Assembly (NCBI GenBank): GCA_028284635.1
Contig: JANQRJ010000018.1
Coordinates: 1 to 64,000 of the forward strand
Length of the DNA stretch: 64,000 nt
Direction: 5' to 3'
Source of the DNA: Pelagicoccus sp.
Lineage (GTDB): Bacteria; Verrucomicrobiota; Verrucomicrobiia; Opitutales; Opitutaceae
This document shows positions 57,220-64,000 of the stretch, piece by piece. A program made the translations under genes and the position numbers. The notes under the pieces are model-generated. The model was not told where the DNA came from, made no database searches, and saw only the letters and a program-made list of their open reading frames with translations. Within the stretch, counting starts at the first letter, position 1; each line of letters opens with the position of its first letter.

Positions 57220-57639
57220 TCATCCCCAACGCCGCAATCCCGTATCCGTCAGATAGATACTGGCAAGCATCGCCGCACAGAACAGCGCCGCGTCCGCGCC
57301 CAGTCCGCCAAGCGATACCAGAGCCGGGCCAGGACATAGGCCAACCATGCCCCAACCGATCCCGAACATCGCCGAGCCGACGAAGAAGCGCGGCGTCAGC
57401 TTTTCCGGCTCCAGTTCCACGAAAGTCACTCCAGACGGCAGCCAGCCGGATCGCCGGGCCAGAACCACTGCCGGAATATACAAGCCCACCGCAACCGCCA
57501 GCACGATCAACAGCGTGGGATCCCAGGACCCGAAGAAATCCAGAAAGCCCTTCACTTTTTCCGGGCGCGTCATGCCCGATAAGCTCAAGCCGCCCGCAAA
57601 CAACGCTCCTGCCAAAAATGCCCAAACATGCTTCTTCAT
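57220..57639 (-). CDS. YeeE/YedE-type transporter half (DUF6691)
   Basis: 139 residues, four transmembrane helices, with the pattern [20 protein letters not shown] and [20 protein letters not shown]. This is the C-terminal half of a YeeE/YedE thiosulfate or sulfur-compound transporter encoded as a separate protein. The partner half is immediately upstream at 57667 (27-base gap). The conserved Cys in GLCPGPA is expected in the conduction path. Confidence 0.88.
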   Translation of the reverse strand: MKKHVWAFLAGALFAGGLSLSGMTRPEKVKGFLDFFGSWDPTLLIVLAVAVGLYIPAVVLARRSGWLPSGVTFVELEPEKLTPRFFVGSAMFGIGWGMVGLCPGPALVSLGGLGADAALFCAAMLASIYLTDTGLRRWG

Positions 57640-57666
57640 ATCTTGTCCTTGTTTTTCAAATACGAC

Positions 57667-58083
57667 TCACACGCCAAGCGCCAAAACCGTAGCCGCGCCT
57701 GAAGCGATGAAAATCGCCGTAGCCAGAATCGAATCCACATCGAAACGCCCCATCCCGCACAAGCTGTGGCCACTAGTGCACCCACCGGCGATCCGCGCCC
57801 CCGCGCCAACCAGGATCGCCGCCAGCAGGATCTCCCACCTCGCCTCTCCGAGTTCGGAAACCAAATAGCCAGACCGCATCGACCCCATGGCAAAGGCCAC
57901 GGCAAGCATCCCAACCAGGAAACTCAGACGCCACCCTGCTTTCCTCGGCCCTGCCAAAGCCTTGCTGAGAAATCCGGAAATTCCCACTGGATACCCCAGC
58001 GTGAAAAGCAGCAACACCGCTGCCCCTCCGATCATCAGACCACCCAAAACCGCTACGCCATACTGCTCAAACATACCGCTCAC
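57667..58083 (-). CDS. YeeE/YedE-type transporter half
   Basis: 138 residues, four transmembrane helices, with the diagnostic [20 protein letters not shown] (two Cys in the pore motif). With the downstream DUF6691 gene it forms a split sulfur-compound (thiosulfate-like) importer. It is divergent from the azurin gene with a 230-base shared upstream region. No sulfurtransferase or sulfur-regulator gene is adjacent, so the substrate is inferred from family only. Confidence 0.88.
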   Translation of the reverse strand: MSGMFEQYGVAVLGGLMIGGAAVLLLFTLGYPVGISGFLSKALAGPRKAGWRLSFLVGMLAVAFAMGSMRSGYLVSELGEARWEILLAAILVGAGARIAGGCTSGHSLCGMGRFDVDSILATAIFIASGAATVLALGV

Positions 58084-58313
58084 CCCTAGTCCTCAAGGCA
58101 ACCAAGGACAAGTTCAAGCTGACGCTGGAAGCGCTTGCAAAAGCCTCGTTTGCCCATCCCTTCAAACCAAACGCACGCCCTTCACTGCTTGCAATGCGAC
58201 CCATCCATTCGCAACGCTAATAACCGCCTGAAAAAAACTAATAAATCTGCTCGGGCAGCAATAAATCCCATCGCTAATCGTCCCTAAAACGAACACCAAC
58301 CCACAACGCCGAT

Positions 58314-58763
58314 ATGAAACAGCAACTGTACACCCTCGCCCTCATCGTCGCCATAGCCGCGGCTCCAGCTTCGTTCGCGGACTCCGTCTCCATAGAAGTC
58401 ACCTCTGACGACACCATGCGCTTCAACACCGCGGAATTGTCAGCCCCCGCCGGCCAGGAAGTCGTTCTTACCCTGAAGAATCTCGGCAAGCTGCCAAAGG
58501 AAGCTATGGGCCACAACCTGGTGATTCTGCAGCCAGGCTCCGACATAGCCGCCTTCGCCAACGCCGCGATTGCCGCTAAGGACAACGAATACATCCCTAC
58601 CGACGAAACGCATGGCGCGAAAATCGTAGCCTACACAAAGATGCTCGGTCCTGGAGAAGAGGATACGATCACAGTCACCTTCGAAAACCCAGGCAGCTAT
58701 CCATTCCTATGCTCCTTTCCAGGACACTGGGCGCTCATGAAAGGCGTCATCGAGGTCGAGTGA
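58314..58763 (+). CDS. azu: Azurin (type 1 blue copper protein)
   Basis: 149 residues with a cleavable signal peptide (LYTLALIVAIAAAPASFA). Copper ligands are all present: His in EAMGHNLVIL, then Cys, His and Met in FLCSFPGHWALMKGV (C-x4-H-x3-M). It is a small periplasmic electron carrier. In this genome it is a candidate acceptor for electrons leaving the ACIII/CcoO/CcoP assembly; no direct evidence links them. A perfect-stem terminator follows. Confidence 0.95.
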   Translation: MKQQLYTLALIVAIAAAPASFADSVSIEVTSDDTMRFNTAELSAPAGQEVVLTLKNLGKLPKEAMGHNLVILQPGSDIAAFANAAIAAKDNEYIPTDETHGAKIVAYTKMLGPGEEDTITVTFENPGSYPFLCSFPGHWALMKGVIEVE

Positions 58764-58789
58764 AGACCAATAGAACTTTAGGATGAAGG

Positions 58790-58819
58790 AAAAGGAGAAG
58801 CCTCAAGGCTTCTCCTTTT
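58790..58819 (+). terminator. Rho-independent terminator after azurin
   Basis: A 13-bp perfect stem (AAAAGGAGAAGCC with GGCTTCTCCTTTT) and a TCAA loop. It ends in TTTT and lies 26 bases after the azurin stop. Confidence 0.9.
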
Positions 58820-58869
58820 CGCTTTATTGAAAGCGACGCGGGATCAAAAAGTCGATTCGAGCCCCGCGA

Positions 58870-59050
58870 TTCCGTAGCCGCGATCGTGAGAACGCGGCTA
58901 CGCCTGAAAACAGGCTTTTTTCAACACCCTCCAAGGAGGCCGGGGTGTTAAGTAAAGGTGGGACGGCTTCTCCGAAGACGTCCAGATCGTCTTCTGAGAA
59001 GACGATCCACCAGTAAACGCGGCTACGCTTGAGAATCGTCCTTTTTCAAC
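58870..59050. repeat. Hairpin repeat cluster between azurin and ydbL
   Basis: It contains CCGTAGCCGCGATCGTGAGA with its mirrored CGCGGCTACGCC, and CAACACCCTCC mirrored by GGCCGGGGTGTT. Also present are two GGTGGGACGGCTTCTCCGAAGA-type hairpins (58958-58983 and 58985-59007). A diverged relative of the first motif lies near 54770-54800. No gene is seen in 58820-59074. Confidence 0.65.
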
Positions 59051-59074
59051 ACTCTCCGAGACGAAAGGCCGGAT

Positions 59075-59449
59075 CTATTTTCTATACCAGTCGCCACCTC
59101 GAGACTGCAGCCAGACACCGGAGGCCGACTTTTCGCGCAGGTCTTCCGCTCGACCCTGGCCCACCACTTTCACGGTCAAACCAAGACGCTCCGCGAGGAT
59201 GGCGTACAACGCCTTGCGGTCCGCGTTTTCCGCGCTCAACACCTTCGTCTGATCGGGTTTGAGCGGGCCACGCTGCTCTAGAAACCCGAGATTGTTTTCG
59301 CCAACCAGACCCGCAGTCTTCAAGGCGTCCACCGCATCCACCCGAGCGATGAGGCGCTGCTGGATTTCAGCCTGCTCGTCGGCCAAGGCCTCCACTTGAC
59401 CCACAAGGGCCAAGCCAACTGACAATACGAAAAAAAGGACGGTTTTCAT
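59075..59449 (-). CDS. ydbL: YdbL family protein (DUF1318)
   Basis: 124 residues with a signal peptide (VLFFVLSVGLALVGQVEALA). A DUF1318 region carries QQRLIARVDAVDALKTAGLV, GFLEQRG and NADRKALYAILAERLGLTV, with a C-terminal WLQSRGGDWYRK. In E. coli, YdbL is a periplasmic partner of the YdbH-YnbE lipid bridge. It lies 19 bases downstream of ynbE here, the same order as in enterobacteria. Confidence 0.88.
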   Translation of the reverse strand: MKTVLFFVLSVGLALVGQVEALADEQAEIQQRLIARVDAVDALKTAGLVGENNLGFLEQRGPLKPDQTKVLSAENADRKALYAILAERLGLTVKVVGQGRAEDLREKSASGVWLQSRGGDWYRK

Positions 59450-59468
59450 AAGAGCTAAAGGTTGCAGA

Positions 59469-59660
59469 CTATTTCCTGATCGTATCGGAAGCCGCGTCTA
59501 TCTCGCCAAAGACATCGGCTAGCTCCTTCTCCAGCTGCACCTTCAGGTTCACGTCGAGCGTCAGGTAAATCGGGTCGATCGTGCTATGCGTCTTGACGCT
59601 GATGCACCCCGGCAAGGCAAGCGAGAGAAAGAGGGCGGAAACGGACAGGGCAGCTTTCAT
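59469..59660 (-). CDS. ynbE: YnbE-type lipoprotein
   Basis: 63 residues with a lipobox (SLALPGC, Cys about residue 19). The short mature part has the family pattern IDPIYLTLDVNLKVQLEKEL. In E. coli, YnbE is an outer-membrane lipoprotein that stacks with the C-terminus of YdbH to form a bridge between membranes. It is encoded between ydbH and ydbL, although a 247-base gap with an inverted repeat separates it from ydbH. Confidence 0.88.
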   Translation of the reverse strand: MKAALSVSALFLSLALPGCISVKTHSTIDPIYLTLDVNLKVQLEKELADVFGEIDAASDTIRK

Positions 59661-59805
59661 GAAATCGGAAATCGCGATTGGGACGACTTTCAGACGTGAA
59701 CTATTCAGAACGAACTTCGAAGACTTCGTTCCCCTCCGTCAACACGCAAACCACACCGCCAAGCCAAAGAGCAGGCCCGCGCCTTCCGAGTCACGACGCT
59801 GTACC

Positions 59806-59871
59806 AACTCTCTCGAGTTCGGCTACCGAAGCAAGCTTTGCCCAGTCGAGGTAGCCGAACTCGAGAGAGTT
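59806..59871. repeat. Inverted pair of GTAGCC/GNRA hairpin repeats, copy 3
   Basis: Arms 59806-59827 and 59850-59871 are perfect 22-base mirrors (GGTAGCCGAACTCGAGAGAG). Each arm contains stem GAACTC-GAGA-GAGTTC. Compared with copy 2, both sides of the stem have changed together and the loop remains GNRA. Confidence 0.82.
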
Positions 59872-59907
59872 CGGTAAGCCCAGGCAACACTTCTGAAACA
59901 CACCCAG

Positions 59908-62784
59908 CTACAGCGAGCCTACTCGAAACAGAAAATCCAGCAACTCCTGCAGCGTGCCATTCACGTTGACGGTAATGTCCAGTGGCACCTGCACCTTTGC
60001 CGTGTCCGCCACTCCAACCACCCTCGCTCGAAGTGGCGTGCCGGGAAAGTCTCTGCTGAACAGATCCACTCGCAAGGTCTCCAACGGAAGATCGGCCAGC
60101 GATTCCTCGACCAGATTCTCCGGATTCAATCCAAGTCGATCCAAAATACGGGAGCCAAGCCCCTCCGAAGCGTCTCCCGGCTCCACCTTGCCCTCGAAAA
60201 GACCCTCAGCATCGTAGAGAAGCCGCCCGCCAGAGCCATCCACCAATTCGAGAAAGCCCTCTCCCACGGAAAAGCGACCGTCTACCAGCGACAGCGGAAG
60301 GAAGCCACTCAATCGACCCATCAGTACCCCGTCGAAAAACTCTATCATACGCATGACAGGCTCGGCAGAGAGCTCCTCGAACGATACCCGCAGATCCGCG
60401 TTCAGGTCGGCCAGGGAAAACGACGTCGGCTGCAAGTAGACTTGGCCCTCGAAAAGAGAGAGTTCTAGCTGCTCGACGCTGAAACGATCCACTCCCTCCA
60501 TCGCAAAGCGACCGACGAAATCCCGTCCCACCACATCTCCATAACGCAACTCCGTCGCCTCGATCGCTTCCGAAGTCCTCAGCTTCAATTCGCCAAGCGA
60601 CGCAAGCTCTAGAGTTCCACTCAGGCCTTTCACCTCCAAGTCGCTATCAGGGTAGACAACTCGACCCTCAGTCAATCGCAGCGCTCCCGCCATATCGCTC
60701 GCAACCGGGCTCCAGGAATACGAACCCTCGCCTTGCAACTCGCCGGAAAACGAGACTCCGGAAAACTCAGGGAAGTGCCTTTCCACCACATCCGATGCCC
60801 GTAGCCGAAAGGGCGCTACCTCGAAATCTCCTCGCAAAGCTTCCACTTCCTCCGCAAACGCAAGCTCGCCCGCCACCCTGGCCGCCACCTCTTCACTCTC
60901 CAAGGATCCCGACAGATCGACCGCGTAGTCGATTTTTCCCGACAACACCTCGAACGCTCCATCAATCGCTATTTGCTGCAACGTCTCCACGCCATACCGG
61001 ACGCTGCCCAAGTTCGCCTCTAGCGATCCCTTCACATCGCCACTCGCCTCCCCGCTGCGCAGAGAAAAACCGAACCACTTCGCCTCCGCTTCATCTCCAA
61101 ATTCAAGCTCATTTCCGTAACCGGAAACTTCATACACCAAAGCCGCTCCTAAAACGTCGATCAACTCGGCCACACCGCCATGCAGACTCTCCGATAGACG
61201 ATCGACTTCCAACCCCCGAGCCTCCAAGCCCGCCTCGAACTCCGCGCCCTCCAGTCGAGCCGACTCCCAGCTTCCACCCAAGCCCGAACCGCCAAGCTTC
61301 AAGTTCCCATCCAAGCTCTCCTCATCGGAACGATAGGCGCCGCCGAAGGAAAGCTCCCAAGTCCCAGACAGCTCGCCCCCCACAGCGTCCCGAGCAAACA
61401 CCCCCTGCTCATTGCGCCCCTCGCCCAGCCAGGAAAACTCCGTTTCCGTCGACAACGCCTCTCCTTGCAAAACCACTGGCGACAGACCATACTTCTCCCA
61501 GCAAGCGACACTCGACCAATAGATCGGCATCTCGTCCTCCAAAAGATCCGCAATCTCAAAGGACAGCCCCTCTAGATAGACGGATTCAAAGCCCTCAAGC
61601 GACAAACGCCCCGTCGCGCCGGCAAACCTCTGCAGCGAGCCAGCGGCCTCCAGTTCAAACGGCTGCAAATCATAGCCAGCAACCCTCTGCTCCTTCACTT
61701 CCGCCGCAAGCTCCCATTGGCTCGACTCCAGATCCTCTGCAAAAACGCCCTCAACCCGCACCGCAAGACTTCCATCCGTATCCTCGTCGTAGATCCAACG
61801 CATCTCTTCGGATCGCAAGGCAAACGTATCCAGATTCTCCCCACCCAGTTCGAAATCAAAGCTCGCAGGCATCAAAGCCGCCGATCCAAACTCCGCAGCC
61901 TCCAACCCTCCTGACCCTTCCACTCCAGTCAAAAAGCCGTCGCGAACTCCGAACTCGCCGCCCAGAGCTCCCACTGCGAGCGAAAAGCCATCCCCCGCCA
62001 CGCGACCTCCATTCAACCGAAACCCGCCCGTTGCCGAAGCCAGGTCCAATCCTTCCAACAAGCCAGACGCTTCCCACTGCAAGACACCCGAATTCGCTTC
62101 CAACCCTTCCAACTCATCCGGGCTCAGTACCTCAAGCCAACGAAGCGGTTCTCCCACCGTACCCGACCCTTCGATACGAACAACCCTATCAAGGGCGGAA
62201 AACTCCGACTCCAGCCCAAGATCGAAATCCAGGCTCGTCAGCGCCAACCGCAAAAACGCGGTCTCATCCGGACCGCGTTCCACTTCCAAGCTCCATGAGG
62301 CGGCAACCCTCTCGCCTGCAAAGCGCATCTCGATGAACGCTTCGTTCATCCGCACCGAATCGAAAGGGAGCGGAAAGAGCGCCTCCCAGACCCCATCGAT
62401 CGAAGACGGCCCAAGCTCGTCCGACTGCTCTCCATGAAACTCGTCAAGATCGACGGAAAAATGCGCATCGAAAATCTCGATACCGTCTACTCGCTTTTCG
62501 TTCCACGATTCCCAAGGATCGTAGCTCACCGTCGCTCGCCCCATCTCCACCGCCCAGCCCTTTCCCGCCAGTCGCGCGTCGCGCAACTCGATCTCTCGCC
62601 ACGAAATCCGCTGAATCGAAAACTCGGACTCCAAAAGCCCGCTATCTTCCAAGGCTTCCCGAGCCACCCACTCCACCAAGCCGATACGAAAAGCCCAAAA
62701 CGCCAGAGTCGCAGCCGTCATCGCCAACAGCGTTCCAAACCCAAACCGAAGCGCTTTCCGCCAAAACCTTCTACGCATACCCAT
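59908..62784 (-). CDS. ydbH: YdbH-type AsmA-like intermembrane transport protein
   Basis: 958 residues with one N-terminal transmembrane helix (GFGTLLAMTAATLAFWAFRI) followed by a long repetitive beta-rich periplasmic region. The C-terminal YdbH domain contains LSLFEGQVYLQPTSFSLADL, FDGVLMGRLSGFLPLSLVDG and DIPLDITVNVNGTLQELLDF-like sequence. AsmA-like YdbH bridges inner and outer membranes for phospholipid transport, working with YnbE and YdbL encoded just downstream. It is strongly acidic and Glu/Ser/Gly-rich, more so than the enterobacterial protein. Confidence 0.88.
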   Translation of the reverse strand: MGMRRRFWRKALRFGFGTLLAMTAATLAFWAFRIGLVEWVAREALEDSGLLESEFSIQRISWREIELRDARLAGKGWAVEMGRATVSYDPWESWNEKRVDGIEIFDAHFSVDLDEFHGEQSDELGPSSIDGVWEALFPLPFDSVRMNEAFIEMRFAGERVAASWSLEVERGPDETAFLRLALTSLDFDLGLESEFSALDRVVRIEGSGTVGEPLRWLEVLSPDELEGLEANSGVLQWEASGLLEGLDLASATGGFRLNGGRVAGDGFSLAVGALGGEFGVRDGFLTGVEGSGGLEAAEFGSAALMPASFDFELGGENLDTFALRSEEMRWIYDEDTDGSLAVRVEGVFAEDLESSQWELAAEVKEQRVAGYDLQPFELEAAGSLQRFAGATGRLSLEGFESVYLEGLSFEIADLLEDEMPIYWSSVACWEKYGLSPVVLQGEALSTETEFSWLGEGRNEQGVFARDAVGGELSGTWELSFGGAYRSDEESLDGNLKLGGSGLGGSWESARLEGAEFEAGLEARGLEVDRLSESLHGGVAELIDVLGAALVYEVSGYGNELEFGDEAEAKWFGFSLRSGEASGDVKGSLEANLGSVRYGVETLQQIAIDGAFEVLSGKIDYAVDLSGSLESEEVAARVAGELAFAEEVEALRGDFEVAPFRLRASDVVERHFPEFSGVSFSGELQGEGSYSWSPVASDMAGALRLTEGRVVYPDSDLEVKGLSGTLELASLGELKLRTSEAIEATELRYGDVVGRDFVGRFAMEGVDRFSVEQLELSLFEGQVYLQPTSFSLADLNADLRVSFEELSAEPVMRMIEFFDGVLMGRLSGFLPLSLVDGRFSVGEGFLELVDGSGGRLLYDAEGLFEGKVEPGDASEGLGSRILDRLGLNPENLVEESLADLPLETLRVDLFSRDFPGTPLRARVVGVADTAKVQVPLDITVNVNGTLQELLDFLFRVGSL

Positions 62785-62859
62785 ACTTACCCTAACAGTG
62801 CCGACATGCAGAAACGCAATCGATCTCCAAGTTCCGCAATCCCTTAAATGGGTTAACTA

Positions 62860-62884
62860 TAAAAAGTATTCGATCTGCGAATAC
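62860..62884 (-). terminator. Rho-independent terminator for the lipoprotein gene
   Basis: On the minus strand GTATTCG-CAGAT-CGAATAC is followed by TTTTTATAG, 6 bases after the lipoprotein stop codon. The stem is 7 bp. Confidence 0.75.
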
Positions 62885-62889
62885 GTTTC

Positions 62890-63555
62890 TCAGAGCGTTG
62901 GCTGGGCAAGAATCCTGGCCACAATCTCGCGACTCAACGCCACGAGATCCAAACCGGGATCAGCTACCTCACGACCCTGGTCCATCAAGCAAGCCGTATT
63001 GTTCTGCACCAGGGCGACATACGTGGGCTCCACTTCCGAATCGATAAAAACAGCCCCGAAATCGTAGTCCCCCACTCCCAGACTCGAACCGGAGTTGGGA
63101 CGTAGATCCAGAAAAGTCGCTATCTGCGAGGACGCGATCGCCATGCCAAGCAGCATCTCCTGAGCTTCCTCCACACTGGTCGTCGAGTGGCCCAGCTGAA
63201 GCCTAAGCGTGTAAAGCGCCCCGCCGTCAGCTCGGGAAAGCCGAATCTCTTCGATCATGCCCTTGCCCTCGTAGGGAAATCGATCCCGACTCTCCAATCG
63301 ATAGCCAGCCAGCCTAGGAAAGTCGGTCAGCTGGAAATCGTATTTCGCCAAAACGGCGCCACCCTTGCCCTGCCAGGTGTCGAAGGCCACGTTTTCCCGC
63401 GCCCGCGCGGTGAATTCCTCTTCAGTCACCACTCCCGACGCAGGAGGCGACTCCCCCTGCAAACGGCCGGGACCAGGTCGACACGAACAAAGGACCGCCG
63501 CGCTCAGTACAAGCAACGAAGTTTTCAGCAACTGCCTCACGCTTCTCAATTTCAT
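62890..63555 (-). CDS. Hypothetical lipoprotein
   Basis: 221 residues with a lipobox (LSAAVLCSC, Cys about residue 23). I do not recognise the family. The mature part is a mixed alpha/beta domain (VAFDTWQGKGGAVLAKYDFQ; LYTLRLQLGHSTTSVEEAQE; DYDFGAVFIDSEVEPTYVAL) with a single further Cys. Its start codon overlaps the stop of the gene upstream (ATGA), so they form an operon. A terminator follows directly. No function is proposed. Confidence 0.78.
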   Translation of the reverse strand: MKLRSVRQLLKTSLLVLSAAVLCSCRPGPGRLQGESPPASGVVTEEEFTARARENVAFDTWQGKGGAVLAKYDFQLTDFPRLAGYRLESRDRFPYEGKGMIEEIRLSRADGGALYTLRLQLGHSTTSVEEAQEMLLGMAIASSQIATFLDLRPNSGSSLGVGDYDFGAVFIDSEVEPTYVALVQNNTACLMDQGREVADPGLDLVALSREIVARILAQPTL

Positions 63556-64000
63556 CTTAGGGTAACCGCGAAAAATCCTTGGAGTCTCAGCCTGGTTGCC
63601 GCTCTCTCGGCAGCAGTCGACGTATCTATCGAAGCCCGGAGAAAAGGCCGAAAGCCCACGTTCTTGTTAGGTCCGAAGGTCCCCTCGTAAACCGCGTTTC
63701 CCGGCAGCAGCAGTACTGTGGAATGATAGGAGAAAGGAGTGCGATCAAGGTCCCCGTCCGCATCTGCATCCCTCGCCGTATCGTCAACACCTACCACCTT
63801 CCTTGGATCCACGACAGGAACTCCGGCAGGGTTGGGCATTGGCAGATTCGCCCCGAAAAACGGGTTGTTGCAAGCCCCGTGGCCAATCAAGGCGGCCTGA
63901 TTCATATACCCCCAGAGGTCGCGACGAAGCGGTCTGGAATTCCCGCCCATCAGGTTTATCATGGAGTGCATCGAGGCGGCGACATCGTCACAGTTTACCT
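63552..64000 (-). CDS. C-terminal part of a protein running off the right edge
   Basis: At least 148 residues. The frame is open to the window edge, so the annotated ATG at 63971 is probably internal. The visible part includes NLMGGNSRPLRRDLWGYMNQ, NPFFGANLPMPNPAGVPVVD and the acidic run DDTARDADADGDLDRTPF, which resembles a calcium-binding loop. It ends YEGTFGPNKNVGFRPFLRAS and so on. I do not recognise a family with confidence. It overlaps the lipoprotein gene and is likely secreted or surface-linked. Confidence 0.6.
   Translation of the reverse strand, partial: VNCDDVAASMHSMINLMGGNSRPLRRDLWGYMNQAALIGHGACNNPFFGANLPMPNPAGVPVVDPRKVVGVDDTARDADADGDLDRTPFSYHSTVLLLPGNAVYEGTFGPNKNVGFRPFLRASIDTSTAAERAATRLRLQGFFAVTLR

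Noticed and set aside
60795..62336. 513-residue plus-strand ORF
   Set aside because: Antisense to ydbH; Pro/Ser/Arg/His-rich low-complexity translation without any domain, typical of a GC-rich shadow frame.

Overview
The window looks like a chromosomal segment of a verrucomicrobial bacterium of the class Opitutae (a Pelagicoccus- or Puniceicoccus-like organism). This is inference from gene content: alternative complex III (ACIII) genes, a didermic T2SS/Lol/YdbH envelope set, giant putative-Ig proteins, a GxxExxY protein, and intergenic heptamer and decamer repeats. GC is moderate to high and codon use is even, except for the AT-richer cassettes at 1-3000. No rRNA, tRNA or CRISPR array was seen.

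Layout. (1) 1-4430 is a chromosomal integron. A long IntI-type tyrosine recombinase reads rightwards from 3120. A leftward array of small AT-rich cassette genes lies in front of it (HIT-like hydrolase, tail-fibre-like protein, unknown, ribbon-helix-helix regulator), each with its stop codon abutting an attC-like hairpin. (2) 4832-16020 is one leftward respiratory operon: actABCDEF, a small membrane protein, then cbb3-like ccoN, ccoO and ccoP genes. The CcoN-like protein appears to have lost every haem and copper ligand. (3) 16180-18842 is a LolD/LolC-type ABC transporter split by a hicBA toxin-antitoxin pair. (4) 18933-30069 is a full leftward type II secretion operon, gspG-H-I-J-K-L-M-D-(C-like)-E-F, with hairpin repeats in its internal gaps. 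(5) 30297-39405 holds a YceH protein, a MamK-like actin with an unknown upstream partner, a response regulator, a hybrid histidine kinase, a family-4 uracil-DNA glycosylase, riboflavin synthase and a DUF3307 membrane protein. (6) 39480-44485 holds a relic toxin-antitoxin pair with an orphan attC-like hairpin, leuS, a GxxExxY protein bracketed by inverted repeats, and lpxI. (7) 44958-53657 encodes a 2416-residue and a 461-residue secreted putative-Ig repeat protein. (8) 53835-64000 holds an AEC transporter, a DUF898/M48 pair, a split YeeE/YedE transporter, azurin, the ydbH-ynbE-ydbL envelope lipid-transport trio, a lipoprotein and a gene running off the right edge.

How it fits together. ACIII should oxidise quinol and pass electrons through its c haems to the CcoO/CcoP-like cytochromes or to a carrier such as the azurin. 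No catalytic oxidase subunit is encoded here, so the final acceptor must be encoded elsewhere. T2SS is a plausible exporter for the giant Ig-repeat proteins.

The main leads for something new are the ligand-free CcoN homologue locked into the ACIII operon, the MamK-like actin with its partner, a 36-bp AACGTT-centred dispersed palindrome, hairpin repeats whose stems covary under GNRA loops, and a GxxExxY cassette with terminal inverted repeats.
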